NCBI RefSeq assembly: GCF_018861905.1
Contig: NZ_JAHLDU010000028.1
Coordinates: forward strand, 1 to 40,464
DNA length: 40,464 nucleotides
Reading direction: 5' to 3'
Source: Clostridium sp. DSM 17811
GTDB lineage: Bacteria; Bacillota; Clostridia; Clostridiales; Clostridiaceae
In this document: piece after piece, positions 16,182 to 25,192 of the stretch
Numbering within the stretch: position 1 is the stretch's first letter
How the letters are laid out: each line of letters begins with the position of its first letter
Position numbers and translations under genes: made by a program
Notes under the pieces: generated by a model
What the model was told of the DNA's origin: nothing
The model's input: the letters and a program-made list of their open reading frames with translations, nothing else
Database searches by the model: none

Positions 16182-17135
16182 TCATAACTTCTCCGTGCTT
16201 GTCCCCTTTGTTCTTATCATATATATTGCACATATTACTAAAACAGTACCAACTATCTGCATAAGTGTTATATGCTCATGTAGTATAAAAAACGATAAAA
16301 TCATAGCAGTTGGTATTTCTAGATTTCCTATTATAGATACCTTAAGCGATCCTATATATTTTATAGCTGCATATAGTAATGTTAAAGGAATAATTTCACA
16401 AAATATGGCAAGTATAGTTGTATATATTAAAAGGTTTTTAGTTATATCACCCCTAAAAACAAATAGAGGGAATTTGTATATCATAAGGCTTATTAGTGAA
16501 AAAAGTGTTGAATAGGCATTAATAGTTAACGGGCCAATTCCCTGTAATTTTTCTTCGCTATAAATATTCATAAATGCATAAAACATTGCACATATTAAAG
16601 CAAATATTACTCCTTTAATCGAATATTTAGGCTGACTTGATAAAATATCAAGAGTTAAAAGGCAACCAAAAAATGCCAAAAACACAGCAAAAACTTTTAT
16701 GTAACTTATTGACCCCTTCTTAAACACCGCTGAATATATGAATACCATTATAGGATATGTATATAGTAATATAGCCACCATTTGAATAGGTAAATAGTTA
16801 TAGGCTGTATAATAAAATACTGTCATAAATGTGTTTCCAACAATTCCAAGTATCGCGAGTCTTAATAATTGCTTTTTTGTTACTTTAAATGACTTTTTAT
16901 TAAAAATATACATGATTACAAACATTAATGGAACAGCTATAATGTACTGCAGTGTGAGTAAACTTATAGCCTCAATTCCAAGACCAGAAGCTAGCTTTAC
17001 AAATAGCCCCGCACTCCCGAATAATACAGCTGAAAAAATCGAATAAATATATCCTTTGCTAAGTAAAATAGTATGATACCCCCAGTACTTAAATCTAATG
17101 TTTTTTGTGCTACCGTTATATTCTAACAAATCCAT
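16182..17135 (-). CDS. EamA-family (DMT) permease
   Basis: Up to 317 residues with ten predicted membrane helices in two EamA repeats, typical of drug/metabolite transporters (for example FSAVLFGSAGLFVKLASGLG at the start of repeat 1 and FALICAMFYAFMNIYSEEKL in repeat 2). Usual members begin 4-8 residues before the first helix. Here a hydrophilic stretch of about 28 residues (LEYNGSTKNIRFKYWGYH) precedes it, and the ATG at 17135 has only a weak site, so the true start may be internal. Substrate unknown, often an amino acid or metabolite exporter. Monocistronic. Confidence 0.85.
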   Translation of the reverse strand: MDLLEYNGSTKNIRFKYWGYHTILLSKGYIYSIFSAVLFGSAGLFVKLASGLGIEAISLLTLQYIIAVPLMFVIMYIFNKKSFKVTKKQLLRLAILGIVGNTFMTVFYYTAYNYLPIQMVAILLYTYPIMVFIYSAVFKKGSISYIKVFAVFLAFFGCLLTLDILSSQPKYSIKGVIFALICAMFYAFMNIYSEEKLQGIGPLTINAYSTLFSLISLMIYKFPLFVFRGDITKNLLIYTTILAIFCEIIPLTLLYAAIKYIGSLKVSIIGNLEIPTAMILSFFILHEHITLMQIVGTVLVICAIYMIRTKGTSTEKL

Positions 17136-17207
17136 ACCTAAAAAGCCACATGATTTAATAATAAGTTAGATTAATATGTTAGACATTTATGTTAGTATGT
17201 TATAAAA

Positions 17208-17235
17208 TTGTATTATCATAAATATAAGGTATAAT
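17208..17235 (+). promoter_or_regulatory. Promoter of murT-gatD
   Basis: TTGTAT (17208-17213), 16-base spacer, TATAAT (17230-17235), about 50 bases before the murT start in an AT-rich divergent gap. Confidence 0.55.
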
Positions 17236-17285
17236 AAAAGTTATGTTAATAATAAAATCTAAATTCATAAGTACAATTAAAGGAT

Positions 17286-18644
17286 GTGTTCAAAATTAAA
17301 ATTCAGTCATTACTCAGTATATTAGTTTCAAAATTTGTTATGACATTATCAAAGTCTATATTTCAAGGCGGCACTAATTTCCCCGGGAAGATCGCCCTAA
17401 AACTTGATAAAAACATTTTGAAAACAATTGCTAATAATTATGAGGTTATACTTATAACCGGTACAAATGGTAAAACCACAACAACAAGCATGATTTATAG
17501 CATTGTAAAAGACAGCAAAAGACCTGTAATTACTAATAATACTGGTGCAAATATGTATACAGGAATTGTTGCATGCTTTATTTCAAATTATTCATTTAAA
17601 AAGTCCACCGAGAGAAAAATTGCTGTTATAGAAGTAGATGAGGCTAATCTTAAATTTGTAACGCAGTATATAACCCCAAAAGTAATTACTATAACAAACC
17701 TTTTTCGGGATCAAATGGACAGATATGGAGAAGTATATACAACTCTAAAGAAAATCCTTGTCGGAATCGAAAAAGTTCCTGAATCAACTCTTGTTCTTAA
17801 TGGAGACGAATCTTTATTTGGAAGCTTAAATCTTACAAATGATGTTATCTACTATGGTTTCGGAACAAAAGTTACTGAAAATAAAATTGTAGATATCAAC
17901 GCAGATGCTAAGTTTTGCACAATCTGCAAATCCCCCTACAGTTATAATTTTATAACCTACAATCATCTTGGGGATTTCTATTGCCCTGGATGTGGATATA
18001 AAAGGCCAGAGCTTACCTACTTCGTAGATAAAGTGATTGATCTAAATACCAGTGGTTCCTCAGTTAATATTAATAATAAAGAATATTACATAAATCAACC
18101 AGGTACATATAATATTTATAATGCTCTCTGCGCATATTCCGTAGCAAAGGTTCTTGAAATTGAAGATAACGTTATAGAGCATTCGCTTAAAACCGTAGCT
18201 AGTAGTTTTGGTAGACAAGAAACTCTAAATATTGATGGCACCGAAGTTAAAATAATATTGGTTAAAAATCCTGCAGGTTATGACGAAGCTGTAAACACTA
18301 TTAATCTTGACAAGCGTAAAATAAACTTATCTCTCATGTTAAATGATAATTATGCAGATGGTAAAGATGTCTCTTGGATTTGGGATGTGAATTTTGAACG
18401 CCTTACCAGTCTTGATGTTAACAAAGTTATGATCTCAGGTATTCGTCTATACGATATGGCAATAAGACTTAAAGTAGCTGGTTTTTCATCAGATACTTTC
18501 CTACTTTGCACGGATGAAGAAACCTTACTTAAAGAAATTAAATCTTGCAATGGTGAAATAGTATATGTGCTCGCAACCTATACTGCAATGATAAATTTAA
18601 GAAAGTTTTTACATACTAAAGGTTACATAAATAAAATTTGGTAA
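17286..18644 (+). CDS. murT: Lipid II isoglutaminyl synthase, MurT subunit
   Basis: 452 residues. With GatD it amidates the D-glutamate of lipid II to D-isoglutamine. It has a Mur-ligase-type P-loop (ITGTNGKTTTTSMIYSI, near residue 60), then a four-cysteine zinc ribbon unique to MurT (CTICKSPY...FYCPGCGYKRPE). The C-terminal DUF1727 domain has the catalytic-aspartate region DNYADGKDVSWIWDVNFE. The start is taken at the GTG at 17286; AAAGGA overlaps it closely, and the N-terminus KIKIQSLLSILVSKFV matches the family, so a few residues of uncertainty remain. The gatD start is 49 bp after the stop, one operon. Confidence 0.95.
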   Translation: MFKIKIQSLLSILVSKFVMTLSKSIFQGGTNFPGKIALKLDKNILKTIANNYEVILITGTNGKTTTTSMIYSIVKDSKRPVITNNTGANMYTGIVACFISNYSFKKSTERKIAVIEVDEANLKFVTQYITPKVITITNLFRDQMDRYGEVYTTLKKILVGIEKVPESTLVLNGDESLFGSLNLTNDVIYYGFGTKVTENKIVDINADAKFCTICKSPYSYNFITYNHLGDFYCPGCGYKRPELTYFVDKVIDLNTSGSSVNINNKEYYINQPGTYNIYNALCAYSVAKVLEIEDNVIEHSLKTVASSFGRQETLNIDGTEVKIILVKNPAGYDEAVNTINLDKRKINLSLMLNDNYADGKDVSWIWDVNFERLTSLDVNKVMISGIRLYDMAIRLKVAGFSSDTFLLCTDEETLLKEIKSCNGEIVYVLATYTAMINLRKFLHTKGYINKIW

Positions 18645-18692
18645 TAACAAAATTATAATATGATAAAAAATCTAATTCAGAAGGTGAATAAT

Positions 18693-19418
18693 ATGGAAAT
18701 TAACATTTGTCATCTATATCCTGATTTATTAAATGTGTATGGGGATGTAGGTAATATTTTAATACTAAAACACAGAGCAGAGCTTCGAGGAATTGGAGTA
18801 AACATTGTTAATATATCTATGGGTGATATTTTTAAAGCAGAAGATTACGATATTGTTTTTTTTGGAGGCGGCCAAGATTACGAACAAACTATAGTTTCTC
18901 CAGATCTAATAACTCTAAAAAAAGCATCAATGGAAGAATATATAGAAAGCGGTAAAGTATTTTTAGCCATTTGCGGTGGATACCAATTGCTTGGGAAATA
19001 TTATACAACACCAAGTGGTGAGCAAGTTGAAGGTCTTGGTATTTTGGATATTTACACACAAAGCGGTGACAAACGTTTTATAGGTAACACAGTAATTCAT
19101 AATGAAACGTTTGATGAAACCTATGTAGGCTTTGAAAACCATTCTGGAAGGACCTATATTAACGATTTATTACCCCTTGGCAAAGTTGAAGTTGGATATG
19201 GTAATAATGGAGAAGACGGTTACGAGGGTTGCGTATATAAAAATACCTTCTGTACTTATTTCCACGGTTCGCTTCTTTCTAAAAATCCTGAACTTGCAGA
19301 CAGATTGCTTTCAATTGCATTAAATAACAAATATGATGAAGTAGCTTTAACTTCTTTAGATGATAGCCTAGAAATTAAAGCTAAAGAATTTATAATAAAA
19401 AGAGAAACTGCTAAATAA
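18693..19418 (+). CDS. gatD: Lipid II isoglutaminyl synthase, glutaminase subunit GatD
   Basis: 241 residues from the ATG at 18693, which has AAGGTG seven bases upstream; the frame is open further up to 18660 without a site. It is a class I (triad) glutamine amidotransferase that supplies ammonia to MurT. Visible are the substrate-side motif HLYPDLLNVYGDVGNI, the oxyanion region FFGGGQDYEQ, the nucleophile cysteine in FLAICGGYQLLGKYY and the catalytic His in YFHGSLLSKNPELAD. The MurT-GatD pair makes amidated peptidoglycan, needed for efficient cross-linking and lysozyme tolerance in other Gram-positives. Confidence 0.95.
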   Translation: MEINICHLYPDLLNVYGDVGNILILKHRAELRGIGVNIVNISMGDIFKAEDYDIVFFGGGQDYEQTIVSPDLITLKKASMEEYIESGKVFLAICGGYQLLGKYYTTPSGEQVEGLGILDIYTQSGDKRFIGNTVIHNETFDETYVGFENHSGRTYINDLLPLGKVEVGYGNNGEDGYEGCVYKNTFCTYFHGSLLSKNPELADRLLSIALNNKYDEVALTSLDDSLEIKAKEFIIKRETAK

Positions 19419-19508
19419 ATAATGGTATAAATGTGCATAATAACTGTTGTATTACTACTCAAACATCATAAATTATATGAAGGTATAAAAGAGCTGAAAG
19501 AATACCGG

Positions 19509-19783
19509 TATGAATTTCTCCGGTATTGGCACCAAATAAGAAGAGCAGAAACATTGAAATCCCATTTAAAATTCTTCTTTTGTAAATAAAAATTCTCGTG
19601 AGACTGCCCAAGCAGTCTAGCGAACCGGCTGTAAGCCGAATGTGAGCACATAACAATTAATAATTGTTATGCCCCCCAGAGAACGACCCAGAGGAGAGAA
19701 TTTTTATTTACAAAAGATTAGAATTTCTTAATGGGATTTCACGTTTCAAACTCTTATTTGGTGCCACGCAGGAGAAATTCATA
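19509..19783 (+). repeat. Structured repeat element, full copy 2
   Basis: 275 bp, bounded by TATGAATTTCTCC and GGAGAAATTCATA. The inner stem is perfect over 20 bp (19578-19597 with 19696-19715), with bases different from copy 1. The tip has hairpin AGACTGC-CCAA-GCAGTCT, then CTAGCGAACCGGC and GCCGAATGTGAGC. A roughly 45-bp insertion relative to copy 1 contains a perfect inverted repeat (19649-19659 with 19661-19671). Also AATACCGG (19501-19508) and CCGGTATT (19520-19527) form an 8-bp hairpin over the left end. It lies between convergent gatD and an XRE-TPR gene. No open frame spans this copy. Confidence 0.85.
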
Positions 19784-19816
19784 GATTGCATTTTTTTATT
19801 TCCAATGGCTGATAAG

Positions 19817-19887
19817 AAGATTAGAATTTCTTAATGAAATTTCACGTTTCAAACTCTTATTTGGTTGATACGCAGGAGAAATTCATA
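19817..19887 (+). repeat. Single-arm remnant of the repeat element
   Basis: 71 bp matching the right arm of copy 2 (AAGATTAGAATTTCTTAATG...CAGGAGAAATTCATA), 33 bp after the end of that copy and in the same direction. Core and left arm are absent. One extra base in GGTTGATACG disrupts the GGTGC box. Confidence 0.75.
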
Positions 19888-19914
19888 GGGTACATTATGC
19901 AAAGTAGTAACTAG

Positions 19915-19958
19915 AAAAAAAGATGTAAGTTTGGATAAATCCCAAATTTACATCTTTT
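19915..19958 (-). terminator. Terminator overlapping the end of the XRE-TPR gene
   Basis: Inverted repeat AAAAAGATGTAA(g)TTTGG / CCAAATTTACATCTTTTT. On the minus strand the EKKM codons and the TAA stop (19948-19950) form the first arm, and the second arm ends in a T run. Confidence 0.75.
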
Positions 19959-21231
19959 TCTCTAATTGTAATGCCAAACTAAAATATTTTATAGAATCAG
20001 CCACATTAGATAGTTTATGGTACATACTCCCCATTTCTAAATAACGAGCATATATATCTTTCTTATTTCCAAACTTTAATAGTGAATCTAAAGATAAATT
20101 CATGTACATCTCTGCACTAGATGCACTCCCTTGTCTATCGAGAATAATAGCTTTATAATAATAGCTTTTTTCTATGAACTTAATATCATCTAAATTAATT
20201 GCATAGTTTAATACTTCATCAGAAATACTCTGTGCAAGCTCAACTACATCATTTTTAATAAGTTTTTCAACACAATTAAGCATAAATTCGACTAGTCCTA
20301 CCTTATCATCTCTAGGATATACGCTTAACCCATGACTTATATACTCAATTGCTTTTTCTTTCATATTACAGTCAAACATGGTTGACCCATAATTGAAAAT
20401 AGCCATTGCCTTATAAGATGACTTATCTTTATATAACTCATAAGACTTTTGCTCATATTTTTGAAAGTCACCATTTTTCATTCTTATAGATAAAATAGCT
20501 AACATATGATATATCTGGGCCGCACGAAGATCTGTATCCACATGTTTAACCAAATCTAGTAACCTTTTTCCTACTTTAAAAGCACGTTCATAATTTTCTA
20601 GCTTAATATTACAAGCAGCCTCATTATACGTTACTGTTATTATTTTTTTATAATTCAAAATCTTACTACTATAAAGTCCCTTTCTAACATTACGATAATA
20701 ACTCGATGCTTGAAGAAAATCTTCTTTTATATACAGATGTCTTGCCATATCTATATAATAAGTTAATTTATTATCCTCTATAGATGTTTTTAAATACAAA
20801 TCATAATACTTTGAAGTAACTGCTTGAGTGTTCTCAAAATCCTTTTCATCTAAGTAAAAATTAAATAACATATGCATTAATTCAATAGCTAAATCATAAT
20901 AATTATATTTTTCAGCTACCTCCAAATTATAGGATACATTAGTTTTGTAATCCTCATCCTTAATAGCTATATTATCCTCATTTTTTACATTCACCTTTAA
21001 TATTTCAATATTTTCCTTAACTTGCTCAAATACATTCTCATTTAGATATCCGAGATCTATGTCTAATTCCTTACTGATTAATTCTAATACCCAGGGCTCT
21101 GCTATAACTTTATTATTTTCTATACAGCTCATTTTAGATACTGATATTTTGTCATCACATATCTCTTTTAATGTATATCCTTTATATATTCTACTTCTTT
21201 TTATTTTTTCTCCAGTTGATAATATTTTCAT
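19948..21231 (-). CDS. XRE-family regulator with TPR repeats (first of a tandem pair)
   Basis: 427 residues from the ATG at 21231, chosen because GGTGAT lies at good spacing. Two more in-frame starts just upstream (GTG 21240, ATG 21237) overlap that site. The N-terminal helix-turn-helix is GEKIKRSRIYKGYTLKEICD...SKMSCIENNK. The rest (about residues 75-427) is helical with TPR-like repeats (AKEAIEYISHGLSVYP-type units). The architecture resembles RRNPP peptide-sensing regulators. The recognition half of the HTH diverges from its neighbour. I found no small secreted peptide gene next to it. Its targets are unknown. Confidence 0.8.
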   Translation of the reverse strand: MKILSTGEKIKRSRIYKGYTLKEICDDKISVSKMSCIENNKVIAEPWVLELISKELDIDLGYLNENVFEQVKENIEILKVNVKNEDNIAIKDEDYKTNVSYNLEVAEKYNYYDLAIELMHMLFNFYLDEKDFENTQAVTSKYYDLYLKTSIEDNKLTYYIDMARHLYIKEDFLQASSYYRNVRKGLYSSKILNYKKIITVTYNEAACNIKLENYERAFKVGKRLLDLVKHVDTDLRAAQIYHMLAILSIRMKNGDFQKYEQKSYELYKDKSSYKAMAIFNYGSTMFDCNMKEKAIEYISHGLSVYPRDDKVGLVEFMLNCVEKLIKNDVVELAQSISDEVLNYAINLDDIKFIEKSYYYKAIILDRQGSASSAEMYMNLSLDSLLKFGNKKDIYARYLEMGSMYHKLSNVADSIKYFSLALQLEKKM

Positions 21232-21242
21232 TGTCATCACCT

Positions 21243-21284
21243 ATCCATAAATCGTATAATTAATTTGTAAAATTGTCCATAAAT
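21243..21284. promoter_or_regulatory. Direct repeat TCCATAAAT between the two XRE-TPR genes
   Basis: TCCATAAAT occurs at 21244-21252 and 21276-21284, 32 bp apart (about three helical turns), in the 56-bp gap before the first XRE-TPR gene. It could be an operator for one of the regulators. Nothing more direct supports that. Confidence 0.35.
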
Positions 21285-21287
21285 AGT

Positions 21288-22586
21288 TTACTTTATTACT
21301 CCTAATTTTTTAAACAACTCTACACCTTCATTTAAATATTTAGCCGCATCTATACTTCTGCCACCATCAACATAAAACTTCCCAATCATTATAGATATTT
21401 CAGCCGCTTCCTTTAGTTTATCTTGCTCTTTTACAAATCTTAGTGCTTGAAGTAATGTGTTTTCAGCTTCATTCTTATTATCTTCTAATAAATCGACTCT
21501 ATATTTTAATAAGTAATACTTAAATAGTGCTTTATTATTACCATCTTCTATATAATCTAGTATATGGTTTAAAGCTTCTTTAGCTTTACTTACTGACTTA
21601 AGCTTAATATAATTTTCACAAATATTAGCTAACGTGTCTATTAATTTTAAGTCCCTAGTATTTTGTCTAATCTCCTTAGCCTTATTTAGGTGTATAAATG
21701 ATTCTTCCATATTTTCAAATTCATAAAACAATCTTCCTAAATTATTTTCTATCTCCGATACATAAGTCAAATTATTAATTTCTTTAAATATTTTCAAAGT
21801 AACCTTCGAGTATTTTATAGCGTTTTTAATATCACCTTTTTTATTATATCCATCCGCGAGTAACAGGAGTGAATTAGCATACTCATTTTTACTATTTATT
21901 TGATTGAATTTTTCCTTAGCTAAATATGAATATTTTATAGCATTTTCAATGTTTTCTAATTTAAAATAAGTATAACCTATATAATAATATATTTCGCCTA
22001 GTAAAAAATCATTTCCCATTTGATTGTCTATAAAAACTTTTTCAGCTTGCTTAAAATAACTAGAGGCTGACTGATATCCCATCATCTTAAGGGTTATTTT
22101 CCCAAGTTTTAATAAAGTTTCAATTATTTCTTCATAAGAATTGTTTTTAATAAAGATTATATTTGCAGAAAGAAAAAACTGTTGAGCTGACGCAATGTCT
22201 TGCTGCTCTATATATATATCGCCTCTTAAAGATAAATTCCTAGCTCCTTGATATTCTAATTTATATTTTTCACAGTAATATATAGATTTATCGATGTTTT
22301 GCTCTGCCTGCAATAAATCACTATTCAGAATCTGAGCCTCAGCAATATTTTGGTAGAACAAGCATATTTTTTCAGCTTGTGTTTCCTCCGACTCCATTAG
22401 ATATTCAACAGTTGTATTTAAATCATTTGCCAAATATTCTAATAAATCCATACTTGGATTGGATTTACCGGATTCTACTAAACTAATTTGACCTGGAGTT
22501 ATTCTACTACCCGCAAGGTCTTTTAATGTCATGTTAAGCTCTTTTCTTTTCCTCTTTATCTTTTCTCCCATAGATAATATTTCCAT
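21288..22586 (-). CDS. XRE-family regulator with TPR repeats (second of a tandem pair)
   Basis: 432 residues from the ATG at 22586 (GGAAGAG upstream; a GTG at 22592 overlaps the site). The HTH is GEKIKRKRKELNMTLKDLAG with the recognition helix TPGQISLVESGKSNPS, a textbook XRE motif. The remainder is a row of TPR units (for example GEIYYYIGYTYFKLENIENA and ESFIHLNKAKEIR), ending KYLNEGVELFKKLG. It shares its start motif (M-ILS-GEKIKR) and length with the next gene downstream, so the pair arose by old duplication. Probably an RRNPP-like sensor-regulator; ligand and targets unknown. Confidence 0.83.
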   Translation of the reverse strand: MEILSMGEKIKRKRKELNMTLKDLAGSRITPGQISLVESGKSNPSMDLLEYLANDLNTTVEYLMESEETQAEKICLFYQNIAEAQILNSDLLQAEQNIDKSIYYCEKYKLEYQGARNLSLRGDIYIEQQDIASAQQFFLSANIIFIKNNSYEEIIETLLKLGKITLKMMGYQSASSYFKQAEKVFIDNQMGNDFLLGEIYYYIGYTYFKLENIENAIKYSYLAKEKFNQINSKNEYANSLLLLADGYNKKGDIKNAIKYSKVTLKIFKEINNLTYVSEIENNLGRLFYEFENMEESFIHLNKAKEIRQNTRDLKLIDTLANICENYIKLKSVSKAKEALNHILDYIEDGNNKALFKYYLLKYRVDLLEDNKNEAENTLLQALRFVKEQDKLKEAAEISIMIGKFYVDGGRSIDAAKYLNEGVELFKKLGVIK

Positions 22587-22726
22587 AATCACTCTTCCTT
22601 TACAACATGGTAATATAATAGTATTAATTTATACAAATCGACAATTTAATTCAATTATAACATAGTTCACCTATAATATTGTAAATATATGAATAGATTT
22701 TGAATTTATGCTAAAAAAATTAAAAA

Positions 22727-22760
22727 CTCCAAACCATGTGTTTATTAACATAGTTTGGAG
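22727..22760 (-). terminator. Terminator of the YtxH-like gene
   Basis: Stem CTCCAAAC(c)ATG / CAT(a)GTTTGGAG, 22727-22760, followed on the minus strand by TTTTTAATTTTTTT. It starts 16 bases after the stop of the gene at 22776-22952. Confidence 0.8.
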
Positions 22761-22775
22761 CCTTTTAAACCATAA

Positions 22776-22952
22776 TTATAAAATATGATCCTTGATGTTA
22801 TCATACATGTCTCCTGCCATATTCATTACCATTTTGCCTGTTTTTTTAGCTCTTCTTCTTGTGTTTCTGTCCATATTAGGAATTAACATCATACCTGCAG
22901 CTACGCCAATTATCGCACCTGCTGTAATTGTTGATATAAATTTATTTTGCAT
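22776..22952 (-). CDS. YtxH-like small membrane protein
   Basis: 58 residues, MQNKFISTITAGAIIGVAAG at the start, then MMLIPNMDRNTRRRAKKTGK and a helical amphipathic tail. A single glycine/alanine-rich membrane segment followed by an Arg/Lys patch is the YtxH-type layout, common as general-stress proteins in Firmicutes. SD GAAGGGATG lies about 9 bases before the ATG, and the gene has its own terminator. The short frame on the opposite strand here is a shadow. Function unknown. Confidence 0.75.
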   Translation of the reverse strand: MQNKFISTITAGAIIGVAAGMMLIPNMDRNTRRRAKKTGKMVMNMAGDMYDNIKDHIL

Positions 22953-23103
22953 AAATTACACATCCCTTCTTTATTTATTTATTTATTCCTTATAGGATGT
23001 GCATTTTTTAATTGATTAATGTGCTTTTTTGAAAATTAATAAATAAATCTAATAGTAAAAATAAAAATTTAGTTCATAATACTTTCGCCAAACTATAAAG
23101 TTT

Positions 23104-25170
23104 TTATGAATAAACATCTGACAGTTCTATTTTTATATTTTCATCATGACCTCTCACATTACTACTATAGATCATATTTTCATGAAGTACCTTCTCCTTG
23201 GGAAGTCTTACTGTAAATTTGCTTCCCTTCCCAAATTCACTTTCAACATATATACTACCACCATGCAATTCAACAATTGACTTAACTAAACTAAGGCCAA
23301 TACCCGTACCCTCTGCATTTCTTGATAACGACTTATCTACCTGTCTAAACCTGTCAAATATGATATCCAAATGCTCCTCTTCAATGCCAATTCCGTTATC
23401 TTTAACTGATATTTCAACAAATTTATTTTCATTCTTAACATAAACTAATATTTCATCACCTTTATCTGAAAATTTTATAGCATTTGATATAAGATTTAAA
23501 ACTATTCTCTCTATTTTTTCTATATCACACGCAATAATATTTTCCTCAAGGTCCGTGTCAAAAACAATGTTTAATCCCTTACTCTCAGTAAGATTAGTTA
23601 AAGACACCACAATTTCTTCTACAATTTCAACTATATTATTATTTGATAAATTCAGTTTATAAAACCCTGCTTCTATTTTTGATAAATCAACTATATTATT
23701 AATAATTTTGGATAATCTATAAGAATTTTGCTTAATTGATTCTATATATTTAATAATAGAATCTTTTTTATCATCAAGAGAGCCATTCATACAATACATG
23801 TTAAATAACTGAGCTGTTGCAAATATAACATTTAATGGTGTTTTAAGCTCATGTGATATATTAACAAGGAATTCCCCCTGTAGTTTTAATGCTTTTTCCA
23901 TAACTATATTAGATTTAATTTCAGGAGTAACATCTATTATTAGAATTAATATTTCACGTATTTTCCCATTTACTTCAAATACTGGTTCAAATATAATGTT
24001 CCAATATACTTGGTTTCCATTTAAGGTTAAGGCTTTTTTATTTAAATACTTAATCTTCTTATCCTTCAAAACTTCATCTAAACACTTATAGTATTCACTA
24101 TTTTTAAAGTTTTCAAACAAATCTTCTATTTTATAACCCTTTATTTGAAGGATTGATTTAATCCTTGGCATAATCGATTCAATAATACCAAAAGCTTTTC
24201 TATTAATATCCACAATTTTAAAATCTTGATATGATAATCGAACTACAGGTAAATCAAAAGTATTTACCATTCTATTTAAGAATTCATAACGGCCTCTTGT
24301 AATTTCCTCATGCTTAAAATAGTCTGTCATATCTCTACTACAAAGAACTCCTAAGATAAATTTCCCATTGCTATCATAAATAGGGGTACCATTAACATCT
24401 ATTTGTAATGTCTTACTTGGGGACTTAACTATCATTCTCATATTTTTAAATTCTTCGCCCCTCATAACTCTATGTGCTGGAATATCTTCGTAATCAATTT
24501 TCTTCCCACTAGTATCATAAAACTCAGAAGCATTATACCCATCACTTATATTGTCCAAACTATTGTAAGAAGAGAGAAACAATTCCCTTGATGTTTTATT
24601 TACTAATATGTATTTTCCTTTATCATCGAAAATAGCAATAGAATCAGCTATATTTTCTATGATAGCCTCTAATTCCTTTTTCTGCTGCTCTATTTCTCTT
24701 GATTGGTTTATTGTTTCTGTAATATCGTGAAAACAAGATACTATTATAGTTAAATCACCATTTGCATTGTAAATAGGAGTTGAACTAATTTCTGCAAAGT
24801 ATTCTTTATTAGGGTGGCATACAAAAATCTTAACATTCTTTGATTTTTCACCTCTTAATGCTCTAACTGATGGAAAATCTTTATAAGGCACCTGGTTACC
24901 TAGAATATCGAAAACTTCAATATTCTTAAAAGCATCAGCTATATTAATTCCTATATCTGATTTATAAATAAGCCTCCTTGCTTCCGAATTTACCATTATA
25001 AAATCGCCCTTATTATTAGCAAACATTACTCCCTCAGATAAATTTTCAATAATACTAAGTAACTGAGTATTTTGCTCCTCTATCTTCTGATTTCGCTTCC
25101 TAAGCTTCTGGTTTTGATCGAAGATAATCTTATAACGTTGCTCAATACTTAAATTTTCGAAATTTTCCAA
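23104..25170 (-). CDS. Soluble PAS-domain sensor histidine kinase, no adjacent response regulator
   Basis: 688 residues starting at TTG with GAGGTGA. No membrane helices, so it is a cytoplasmic sensor. After an N-terminal coiled coil there are three PAS-like domains (about 38-150, 165-280, 300-415; TPIYNANGDLTIIVSCFHDI and GTPIYDSNGKFILGVLCSRD mark two ends). Then come HisKA with H440 in FLVNISHELKTPLNVIF and an HATPase with DNGIGIEEEHLDIIFDRF and GTGIGLSLVKSIVELHGG. It is an orphan kinase; in clostridia such kinases may feed Spo0A, but that is family knowledge, not shown here. It sits 22 bp after the RNase H gene, so the two are probably co-transcribed. Confidence 0.93.
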   Translation of the reverse strand: MENFENLSIEQRYKIIFDQNQKLRKRNQKIEEQNTQLLSIIENLSEGVMFANNKGDFIMVNSEARRLIYKSDIGINIADAFKNIEVFDILGNQVPYKDFPSVRALRGEKSKNVKIFVCHPNKEYFAEISSTPIYNANGDLTIIVSCFHDITETINQSREIEQQKKELEAIIENIADSIAIFDDKGKYILVNKTSRELFLSSYNSLDNISDGYNASEFYDTSGKKIDYEDIPAHRVMRGEEFKNMRMIVKSPSKTLQIDVNGTPIYDSNGKFILGVLCSRDMTDYFKHEEITRGRYEFLNRMVNTFDLPVVRLSYQDFKIVDINRKAFGIIESIMPRIKSILQIKGYKIEDLFENFKNSEYYKCLDEVLKDKKIKYLNKKALTLNGNQVYWNIIFEPVFEVNGKIREILILIIDVTPEIKSNIVMEKALKLQGEFLVNISHELKTPLNVIFATAQLFNMYCMNGSLDDKKDSIIKYIESIKQNSYRLSKIINNIVDLSKIEAGFYKLNLSNNNIVEIVEEIVVSLTNLTESKGLNIVFDTDLEENIIACDIEKIERIVLNLISNAIKFSDKGDEILVYVKNENKFVEISVKDNGIGIEEEHLDIIFDRFRQVDKSLSRNAEGTGIGLSLVKSIVELHGGSIYVESEFGKGSKFTVRLPKEKVLHENMIYSSNVRGHDENIKIELSDVYS

Positions 25171-25192
25171 TATATCACCTCAATAATTTATA

